Below, in pieces: positions 32,601-37,932 of a stretch of DNA of 37,932 nucleotides. Made by a program: the position numbers and the translations under genes. Origin of the DNA: an uncultured Opitutia bacterium (lineage in GTDB: Bacteria > Verrucomicrobiota > Verrucomicrobiia > Opitutales > Opitutaceae). Location: assembly GCA_903873805.1 (NCBI GenBank), contig CAIQQB010000124.1, forward strand, positions 1-37,932. Reading direction: 5' to 3'. How positions within the stretch are numbered: position 1 is the stretch's first letter; the number at the start of each line of letters is the position of its first letter. Under the pieces are notes generated by a model that was given only the letters and a program-made list of their open reading frames with translations, was not told the origin of the DNA and searched no databases.

Positions 32601-32696
32601 GAATTGACCACGTATTGCGCGAATTTACACGGACGAATGCGCTCGGCGGATCAGTTGGCTTTTCAGCGGAATTATCGGTCGTGAAAATCAGCGGGT
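32601..32696. repeat. Degenerate repeat tract (ATTCGTG-like words) between fpg and tlyA
   Basis: Read on the minus strand this spacer has recurring words: attcgtc, cgtgtaa, attcgcg, tacgtgg and tcaattc, then several tcagcgg-like units. It looks like an eroded member of the short-word repeat class seen elsewhere in the window, but periodicity is poor. It includes the last few codons and stop of the Fpg-like gene. Confidence 0.45.
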
Positions 32697-33527
32697 GGCG
32701 GGACGAAGCTTCTGTCGTGCGGGGGACCAGCAGGTGGTGCGGCCGCCGATCTCGGCCCGCCGGAGCGCCACCCCGGTTCGCGGGCACCGGCCGCCGTCCT
32801 CCCACCGGTGCCGGAAAAGCCAGTTGTCCGGGATGTGCGTGTTGAGATCCGGCGGCAGGTAATCGCCGCGGCCCGCGATGGTGGTTAGCGCGAGCCGGCA
32901 CACGCGGCGGCATTCGCGCCAGAGCGCCCGCACTTCGGCCGGACGCAGCGAGCCGGCGGCGCGCTGCGGGTGGATGGCCGCGCGCCACAGGACTTCGTCG
33001 GCCATCCAGTTGCCGATGCCCGGGAAGCGCTCCTGCATGAGCAGCACGGCCTTGATCGGTGCGCGGCGCCGACGCTGGAGAAAAGTGGCGACGGCCTCCA
33101 CCCTGAAGGCGTCCGAGAGGATCGGCGGTGCGATCCGCGTCCACGAGGCCGGGGCCTTGGTGCCGAGGTGAAACTCGACCCGTCCGAACATCCGCGGATC
33201 GGCAAAGACCAGCGACGCGGGGCCGGTGCGCAGCACGAGATGGTCGTGTTTTTGAGGAAGGTAGTCCGGCGGCTCGACCCGCAGTTCACCGCTCATGCCG
33301 AGATGGATTCCCAGCCACACCCCGCCGCCAAAGCGGAAGCACATCTGCTTAGCCGCGGCCTCCGATCCCAGATAACGCGCGCCAATCAGGGCCCGGCGCA
33401 GCGCGAGGGGCGGGGTGCCGCGGAAGATCCGCGCCCGGTCGTGGGTGAGAACATCGGTGATGCGTCGTCCGCGGGCAGCCTGGTGCCAGCGTTTGCGGAA
33501 GTATTCGGCCTCGGCGAGTTCAGGCAT
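32688..33527 (-). CDS. mutM: Fpg/Nei-family DNA glycosylase with degenerate zinc finger
   Basis: 279 residues. The N-terminal catalytic Pro2/Glu3 are intact ([10 protein letters not shown]) and K60 sits where Fpg places its conserved Lys. [18 protein letters not shown] and the H2TH helix [18 protein letters not shown] are clear. The C-terminal finger, normally four Cys, keeps only C248 (CPRTG) plus an off-register C266; the fingertip [10 protein letters not shown] retains the functional Arg. This would be a zincless or weakly zinc-binding finger. It probably excises oxidised purines (8-oxoG, FapyG) or pyrimidines; which of Fpg or Nei it matches is uncertain. ATG 33527 places Pro2 correctly. 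Confidence 0.87.
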   Translation of the reverse strand: MPELAEAEYFRKRWHQAARGRRITDVLTHDRARIFRGTPPLALRRALIGARYLGSEAAAKQMCFRFGGGVWLGIHLGMSGELRVEPPDYLPQKHDHLVLRTGPASLVFADPRMFGRVEFHLGTKAPASWTRIAPPILSDAFRVEAVATFLQRRRRAPIKAVLLMQERFPGIGNWMADEVLWRAAIHPQRAAGSLRPAEVRALWRECRRVCRLALTTIAGRGDYLPPDLNTHIPDNWLFRHRWEDGGRCPRTGVALRRAEIGGRTTCWSPARQKLRPATR

Positions 33528-33609
33528 GGGGCAACCCGAGTGTTCCAACTGCGCCCGAAGGCAACTATTTTTGTCGGCGGCTCGTTTCGGTTCACTGCGG
33601 CCGCCCCAT

Positions 33610-33677
33610 TGTAGCCGGGGTCGCCGACCCTGGGGTTGAAGTCGGCAATCCAACGCACCGGGGTCAGCGACCCCGGC
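33610..33677. repeat. REP/BIME-like composite hairpin, copy 2
   Basis: The left half TGTAGCCGGGGTCGCCGACC and right half CCGGGGTCAGCGACCCCGGC match copy 1 at 11339-11411, including a similar spacer (GGGGTT-GAA...CACCGGGGTC). The right end has lost the final CTACA. Confidence 0.85.
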
Positions 33678-33734
33678 ACGGTTATGATCTGCTGGGCAGT
33701 TTCGGAGCCATCTCACCACACTGGCCTTGCAAGT

Positions 33735-33805
33735 GTAGCAACAAGGGGCGTCGCTCGCCGACGCCCATTCGCGTTCACGAAAAGGGCGGTGGCGAGAGCC
33801 GCCCC
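33735..33805. repeat. Two adjacent REP-like hairpins
   Basis: The first is GTAGCAACAAGGGGCGTCG-CTCG-CCGACGCCC (33735-33766); the second is GGGCGGTGGCGAGAGCCGCCCC (33784-33805). Both are short GC-rich stems, different in sequence from the CCGGGGTC type. Confidence 0.7.
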
Positions 33806-33828
33806 TGCCACACAGGGTTGGGAAAATG

Positions 33829-33856
33829 CCCCCGGGGTTAGCGACCCCGGCTACAG
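33829..33856. repeat. Half copy of the REP/BIME-like element
   Basis: CCCCGGGGTTAGCGACCCCGGCTACAG is the right half of the element at 11339-11411 and 33610-33677, here alone. It supports amplification of half units as well as whole units. Confidence 0.75.
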
Positions 33857-33899
33857 TTTCGGCAAGCAACCGCTGCGATTGTCCGCAGGGAAATGACCG

Positions 33900-35039
33900 T
33901 CACGCCAACTCCCATTCGTAGTGAAAATCCGACAGCATCCGGGGCTTCGTCTTGGTCACCTGGACCACGTCCTCGATGCGGCAGCCGCCCAGTCCCGGGT
34001 AATAAAGTCCGGGCTCGACGGTGACGACGGTGCCCTCCGGCAGCGGGTAATCGACCGACCCCGACATGCGCGGCGGTTCGTGGACATCGAGTCCGAGTCC
34101 ATGACCGGTGCCATGGAAGAAGCCGGTGGAGCCGCGGGAGGTGCGGGTGGTCTTGTAGTCGTGCTGGTCGAAGACATCGAGACAAGCCTGGTGGACGTCG
34201 CGGCCGTTGGCGCCCGCGCGGACTTTGCCGAGCGCGGCCAGCTGGGCCTCGCGCACCGCGGCCACGAGGGACCGCTGGGCGTCGGTGGCCCGGCCGCGGA
34301 GAAACGTGCGGGTCATGTCGCCATGGTAGCCGGTCGCGGTGACGCGCGGGAAAACATCCACAATGATCAGCTCGTGCGCACGCAGGGGGCCGTGGCCGCG
34401 TTCGTGCGGATCGCAGGCCTGGTCGCCGCCGGCGGCGATGGTGTCCAGCGAGACCGCCCCGGCCTCGAGGCAGGCAATTTCGACCGCGGTCTGCAGGCGT
34501 TCCGAGGTGAGGGCCGAACCGCCGTGGAAGAGTTTCCCGTCCCGGATGGTACAGGCGCGGAGCAGTCGCTCGGCGGCGGCCAGCCCGAGCGCGCTGCAGC
34601 GGTTGCCCTCACGGAGCGCGGCGGCTTCGGCCGCGGTCTTGATCATGCGCTGCGGAAAGAAGGGTTCGTTCGACACGCTGATCTTGAGTCCGATGGCGCG
34701 CAACCGGTCGCAAAGGCCCGCCGGGAAATCCGCCGGCACGGCGAACGCCGGCACCTTGTGGGCGCAGGCGAGCACTGCGATCACCTCGGCCGGGCCGACC
34801 TTGGCGCGGGGAAAGGCCTTGCGCGCCTTGTCCAGCCACGGCTCCAGCGGTAACACGGTGTCGAAGCCAGACGTCTTTTTCGCCCGGCCAAACTCGAGGG
34901 CGCTGACTACCGCGATCTTCTTGCCGCGCACGGCGAAGGCGATGAACGGATCGGGCACCGCGAAGCGGCCGAAGTAGAGCATGTCGGCGCTGCGGGCGGT
35001 GTCGGCGTAAAGGAGCGGTGGAATGGCAGGGCGGGGCAC
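33900..35039 (-). CDS. M24-family aminopeptidase (Xaa-Pro peptidase-like)
   Basis: About 379 residues. The C-terminal pita-bread domain has all five metal ligands: Asp in IIVDVFP, Asp in YHGDMTRTF, His in FFHGTGHGLGLDVHEPP, Glu in VEPGLYY and Glu in CRIEDVV. The N-terminal part (about 1-150) is a creatinase-like domain. The start is uncertain: GTG 35039 precedes the LLYADTARSADMLYFG segment that begins domain-like sequence; the frame runs up to 35255, but that part looks noncoding. It would cleave N-terminal residues, often before proline, in the cytoplasm. It is divergent from gatC. Confidence 0.87.
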   Translation of the reverse strand: MPRPAIPPLLYADTARSADMLYFGRFAVPDPFIAFAVRGKKIAVVSALEFGRAKKTSGFDTVLPLEPWLDKARKAFPRAKVGPAEVIAVLACAHKVPAFAVPADFPAGLCDRLRAIGLKISVSNEPFFPQRMIKTAAEAAALREGNRCSALGLAAAERLLRACTIRDGKLFHGGSALTSERLQTAVEIACLEAGAVSLDTIAAGGDQACDPHERGHGPLRAHELIIVDVFPRVTATGYHGDMTRTFLRGRATDAQRSLVAAVREAQLAALGKVRAGANGRDVHQACLDVFDQHDYKTTRTSRGSTGFFHGTGHGLGLDVHEPPRMSGSVDYPLPEGTVVTVEPGLYYPGLGGCRIEDVVQVTKTKPRMLSDFHYEWELA

Positions 35040-35348
35040 GGGTGCGGTGTGGTGGTTGCAGACCGTTGTCGGCCTTCCGTCGGCAAAACGCAAATCCGGT
35101 TTCGTGAACTTTTCTCCGCGGACCGGGGCCGGGTCGCCCGGCCTGCCGCTTAGACATTTGCCAACCTGGCAGGGATTTAACCGCCGATTGAGGCTCGCAT
35201 GATAGCCTGACGAACGCCCAAACTCCCTGCGCTCATGCGGCTGGAATTGAGGCACCAGTCACGTCAGGCTAATGCGCGATCCCCGGCAGATGGCGGCTTG
35301 CAGGCGACGGGTAGTCGCGTGCAGTCTCAGGCTTTACATATATCACCC
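35040..35348. other. Divergent region M24 peptidase / gatCAB
   Basis: 309 nt without a gene. It carries a perfect 10-bp inverted repeat TAGCCTGACG (35203-35212) / CGTCAGGCTA (35262-35271) and a short AT-rich stretch TTTACATATATC (35333-35344) just before gatC. The AT-rich stretch may belong to the promoter, but no convincing -35 was found. Confidence 0.5.
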
Positions 35349-35639
35349 ATGTCCGCCCCCACCGACCTCAACATCGACCATGTCGCCAACCTGGCGCGCC
35401 TCGCGCTGACGCCCGAGGAAAAGGCCAAGTTCGCCCAGCAGGTGGGCGATGTGATCGCCTACATTGAGCAGCTCAAGCAGGTGGACGTCACCGGGGTCGA
35501 ACCCACCGCCCATGCGTTTCCCGTCTCCAATGTGTGGGCCGACGATGTCGCTCGGCCCGGCCTCTCGGTCGAGGACGCCCTCCGCAACGCCCCCGCCCAG
35601 CGCGACCACATGATCGTGGTGCCAAAGGTCGTGGAGTGA
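35349..35639 (+). CDS. gatC: Asp/Glu-tRNA amidotransferase subunit C
   Basis: 96 residues, the normal GatC size: NIDHVANLARLALTPEEKAKFAQQVGDVIAYIEQL, GVEPTAHAFPV and DDVARPGLSVEDALRNAPAQRD. GatC stabilises the GatA-GatB heterodimer that converts mischarged Glu-tRNA(Gln) and/or Asp-tRNA(Asn) to the amidated forms. ATG 35349 gives the conserved N-terminus; the longer frame from 35235 is not family-like. It is first in gatCAB, with a 159-nt repeat-bearing spacer before gatA. Confidence 0.94.
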   Translation: MSAPTDLNIDHVANLARLALTPEEKAKFAQQVGDVIAYIEQLKQVDVTGVEPTAHAFPVSNVWADDVARPGLSVEDALRNAPAQRDHMIVVPKVVE

Positions 35640-35642
35640 ATC

Positions 35643-35791
35643 AGTAGCGAGCAGCAAGTAGCGGGTAGCGGCATGGATGATAAATCCCAGACATCCTCAG
35701 ATCTGAGCGAGGAACCGAATCCGCACTCCAACCGGCTTGCATGCGACCGGTCTTGACCCTGCTCGCTCCTCACTACCCGCTACTCGCTACT
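35643..35791. repeat. Mirrored heptamer element (AGTAGCG type) in the gatC-gatA spacer
   Basis: The left arm (35643-35673) runs agtagcg, agcagca, agtagcg, ggtagcg. The right arm (35761-35791), read on the other strand, gives agtagcg, agtagcg, ggtagtg, aggagcg. The 87-nt middle has no clear feature. The arms can pair in the gat mRNA, and the right arm ends a few nt before the gatA start. Confidence 0.85.
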
Positions 35792-35798
35792 CAATTCC

Positions 35799-37271
35799 AT
35801 GTCTGATCTTTTCTTCCAACCGGTCACCGAACTTGCCGCCCGGCTCGACGCCAAGGAAATTTCCTCGGTCGAGCTGATGCAGGCCGTCATCGCCCGCACC
35901 AAGGCGGTCGACGGCCGCGTCAAGGCGTTCAACTCGTTCGACGAGGCCGACGCCCTGGCGCAGGCCGCCGCTTCTGACGCCCGCCGCGCAGCCGGGCAAG
36001 CGCGCGGACCGCTCGAGGGCATCCCGGTGGGCATGAAGGACGTGATCTCCGTCGCCGGCCAGCCGCTGACGGCGTCGAGCAAGATGCTGGCGAACTTCGT
36101 CTCGCCCTATGACGCCACCGCGACGCTGAACCTGCGGCGGGCGGGCGCGATCTGCTGGGGCCGGCTGAACCTGGACGAGTTCGCCATGGGTTCGTCGACG
36201 GAGAACTCCGCCTTTCGCACCACCTGCAACCCGTGGGATCTCACGCGCGTGCCCGGGGGTTCGTCCGGGGGCAGCGCGGCCGCCCTGGCGGCGGGCGAGG
36301 CGATCGTTACGCTCGGCTCCGACACGGGCGGCTCCATCCGCCAACCGGCGGCGCTGTGCGGCGTCGTCGGGCTCAAGCCCACCTACGGCCTGGTCTCCCG
36401 TTACGGCCTGATCGCGTTCGCGTCGTCGCTCGACCAGATCGGGCCGTTCGGCCGGACTGTCGAGGACGTGGCCATCACGCTCGGTGCCATTGCGGGCCAC
36501 GATCCGCTCGATTCGACATCGTTCAACACGGCGATTCCCGACTACCGCGCCGAACTTTCCAAGCGCAAGGGCCCGTGGCGCATCGGCATTCCGAAGGAGT
36601 ATTTCGGCGCCGGGCTCGATCCCGAGGTGGGCGCGGCGGTGGAGCAGGCAATCGCGTTTTACCGGGCGCGGGGCTGCGAGATCAAGGAGGTCTCCCTCCC
36701 GCATACCGAGTACGGGGTGGGGGTCTATTACATCATCGCGACGGCCGAGTGCTCGTCGAACCTCGCTCGCTACGACGGCATCCGCTACGGCCACCGATCG
36801 AAGCAGGCGAAGGACGTCGTCGATCTCTATTTTCAGTCCCGCGCGGAGGGCTTTGGCGCGGAGGTGAAACGCCGCATCATCCTCGGCACCTACGTTCTCT
36901 CGAGCGGCTACTACGACGCCTTTTACCTGCGGGCGCAGAAGGTGCGCACGCTCATCCGCCGGGACTTCCTCAACGCCTACCGCGAGGTCGACGTGCTGCT
37001 GACGCCGACCTCGCCGACCCCGGCGTTCAAGGCGGGGGCGAAGGCCGATCCGCTCGCGATGTACCTGTGCGACGTCTACACGATAGGCGTGAACCTCGCC
37101 GGCCTGCCCGGCATCAGCGTGCCGTGCGGTTTCTCGTCGGGCGGCCTGCCGATCGGCATGCAGCTGATCGGCCAGCCCTTCCAGGAAGCCGAGCTCCTCG
37201 CCATCGCCCACGCCTATGAACAGGCTCACGACTGGAAAGCCCGGCATCCCGTTGTAGCGAGTAACGGGTAG
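35799..37271 (+). CDS. gatA: Asp/Glu-tRNA amidotransferase subunit A
   Basis: 490 residues of the amidase-signature family. The Ser-cisSer-Lys triad is present: Lys in [12 protein letters not shown], cis-Ser in [11 protein letters not shown] and nucleophile Ser in the [15 protein letters not shown] motif region. GatA releases ammonia from glutamine and passes it to GatB through a tunnel. The last codons (VASNG, then stop) are supplied by the left arm of a heptamer repeat, so the natural C-terminus appears to have been trimmed or extended by the element. Confidence 0.95.
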   Translation: MSDLFFQPVTELAARLDAKEISSVELMQAVIARTKAVDGRVKAFNSFDEADALAQAAASDARRAAGQARGPLEGIPVGMKDVISVAGQPLTASSKMLANFVSPYDATATLNLRRAGAICWGRLNLDEFAMGSSTENSAFRTTCNPWDLTRVPGGSSGGSAAALAAGEAIVTLGSDTGGSIRQPAALCGVVGLKPTYGLVSRYGLIAFASSLDQIGPFGRTVEDVAITLGAIAGHDPLDSTSFNTAIPDYRAELSKRKGPWRIGIPKEYFGAGLDPEVGAAVEQAIAFYRARGCEIKEVSLPHTEYGVGVYYIIATAECSSNLARYDGIRYGHRSKQAKDVVDLYFQSRAEGFGAEVKRRIILGTYVLSSGYYDAFYLRAQKVRTLIRRDFLNAYREVDVLLTPTSPTPAFKAGAKADPLAMYLCDVYTIGVNLAGLPGISVPCGFSSGGLPIGMQLIGQPFQEAELLAIAHAYEQAHDWKARHPVVASNG

Positions 37272-37361
37272 TGAGGAGCGAGCATTTCCAATCCCTCGCG
37301 CGATACTCGCCATTCCGCTCGCATCCGACTCCTCGCTACCCGCTACTCACTCCTCGCTCCT
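37253..37361. repeat. Mirrored heptamer element (AGTAGCG type) at the gatA-gatB junction
   Basis: The left arm (37253-37283) runs tgtagcg, agtaacg, ggtagtg, aggagcg and contains the gatA stop TAG at 37269-37271. The right arm (37331-37361), read on the other strand, gives aggagcg, aggagtg, agtagcg, ggtagcg. It uses the same word family as the gatC-gatA element and ends just before the gatB start. Confidence 0.85.
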
Positions 37362-37369
37362 TTCCTGCC

Positions 37370-37932
37370 ATGAATTACGAAGCTGTCATCGGTCTTGAGG
37401 TCCATGTCCAGGTCCGGACGCGGTCCAAGATGTTCACGCGCGTCGCCGCCGGCTACGGGCACGAGCCGAACACGCTCACCGATCCCGTGGTCCTCGCGCT
37501 GCCCGGCACGCTGCCGGTGATGAACAAGGCCGCGCTCGACGCCATCATCAAGACCGGCCTCATGCTCGGCTGCGAGATCGCGCCCGTCTGCAAATGGGAC
37601 CGCAAAAACTACTTCTATCCCGATTCGCCGAAGAACTACCAGATCTCCCAATACGACCAGCCCATCTGCCTCGGCGGCACCGTCGAGATCGAGCTGCCCG
37701 GTTCGGCCCGCAATGTCATGGGCGAGCACAAAAAGATTCCGCTCACCCGCATCCACCTCGAAGAGGACGTCGGCAAGCTCAACCACGGCGCGACCGACTC
37801 GCTGGTCGACTACAACCGCGCCGGCACGCCGCTGATGGAGATCGTGTCCGAGCCCGCGATGCACAGCGCGGAGGAGGCGTTCGCCTATCTCACCTCTCTC
37901 CGGCAGACCATCATCTACGGCGGCATCTCCGA
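37370..37932 (+). CDS. gatB: Asp/Glu-tRNA amidotransferase subunit B (3' end beyond window)
   Basis: The first 187 codons of GatB; the full protein is usually about 475-500 residues, so roughly two fifths is here. Seen are MNYEAVIGLEVHVQ, DPVVLALPGTLPVMN, DRKNYFYPDSPKNYQISQYD, RIHLEEDVGKL and the signature DYNRAGTPLMEIVSEP. GatB holds the kinase/transamidase site that activates the tRNA-bound Glu/Asp. It is truncated only by the window edge, with no internal defect. Confidence 0.95.
   Translation, partial: MNYEAVIGLEVHVQVRTRSKMFTRVAAGYGHEPNTLTDPVVLALPGTLPVMNKAALDAIIKTGLMLGCEIAPVCKWDRKNYFYPDSPKNYQISQYDQPICLGGTVEIELPGSARNVMGEHKKIPLTRIHLEEDVGKLNHGATDSLVDYNRAGTPLMEIVSEPAMHSAEEAFAYLTSLRQTIIYGGIS

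Larger units (their letters stand above)
33528..33899. other. Repeat-dense gap upstream of the Fpg-like gene
   Basis: 372 nt with no gene. Most of it (33610-33856) is a mosaic of REP-like hairpins listed separately. 33528-33609 should hold the promoter of the Fpg-like gene; none is clear. Confidence 0.7.

Noticed and set aside
35787-37313. 508-codon minus-strand frame opposite gatA
   Set aside because: Exactly covers gatA, which is conserved; Arg/Ala/Val-rich shadow.

Overview
The window is high-GC bacterial chromosome. It carries about 30 intact genes, one 5'-truncated gene at the left edge and one gene cut by the right edge. No rRNA, tRNA, CRISPR array or intact transposase gene was seen. 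The gene set suggests a Gram-negative, aerobically capable bacterium: an OmpW-type outer-membrane protein, a Bat/MoxR locus, a periplasmic-type cytochrome c, GatCAB and a TMTC-like membrane glycosyltransferase. Together with the many degenerate hexamer/heptamer tracts, the overall feel is of Verrucomicrobiota (Opitutaceae-like). That placement is inference; no marker gene was aligned.

Layout. 1-1098: a possible IS21-type element end next to a truncated ECF sigma factor, followed by its intact anti-sigma factor. 1153-9359 (minus): a Bat operon in the order moxR, DUF58, batA, batB with a BatC-like tail, batD fused to a BatE-like TPR/SH3 part, cytochrome c. 9443-11296 (plus): GGQ release-factor-like protein, YhcH-family protein, rlmJ. 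11701-12859: divergent Hsp20 and MazG-like pyrophosphohydrolase. 13052-14658: an orphan GspB-like protein convergent with an unrecognised helical protein. 14800-17430 (plus): dinB, FmdB-like protein, IMPase-family phosphatase. 17594-21123: beta-CASP RNase-like protein (minus), ApaG (minus), purH (plus). 21137-25650: divergent GT39-like and TMTC-like membrane glycosyltransferases. 25698-28164: nitronate monooxygenase-like protein and OmpW divergent pair, then a strong terminator. 28541-35039: Uup (plus) convergent with a minus-strand set of CoA-transferase, TlyA, Fpg-like glycosylase and M24 peptidase. 35349-37932: gatC, gatA and partial gatB.

The most distinctive signal is outside the standard genes. 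Short tracts of degenerate tandem hexamers or heptamers, often mirrored into 70-150 nt imperfect hairpins, sit in the moxR-DUF58 gap, inside the DUF58 coding region, at the BatD/BatE junction, and in both spacers of the gatCAB operon. The repeated word differs between most loci but the architecture is the same. A second class of GC-rich REP/BIME-like hairpins occurs at 11339-11411, 28406-28453 and as a mosaic at 33610-33856. The BatD-BatE fusion still contains what looks like BatE's own start codon and signal peptide, with three heptamer tracts around it. This suggests that a repeat-rich former spacer became protein linker.
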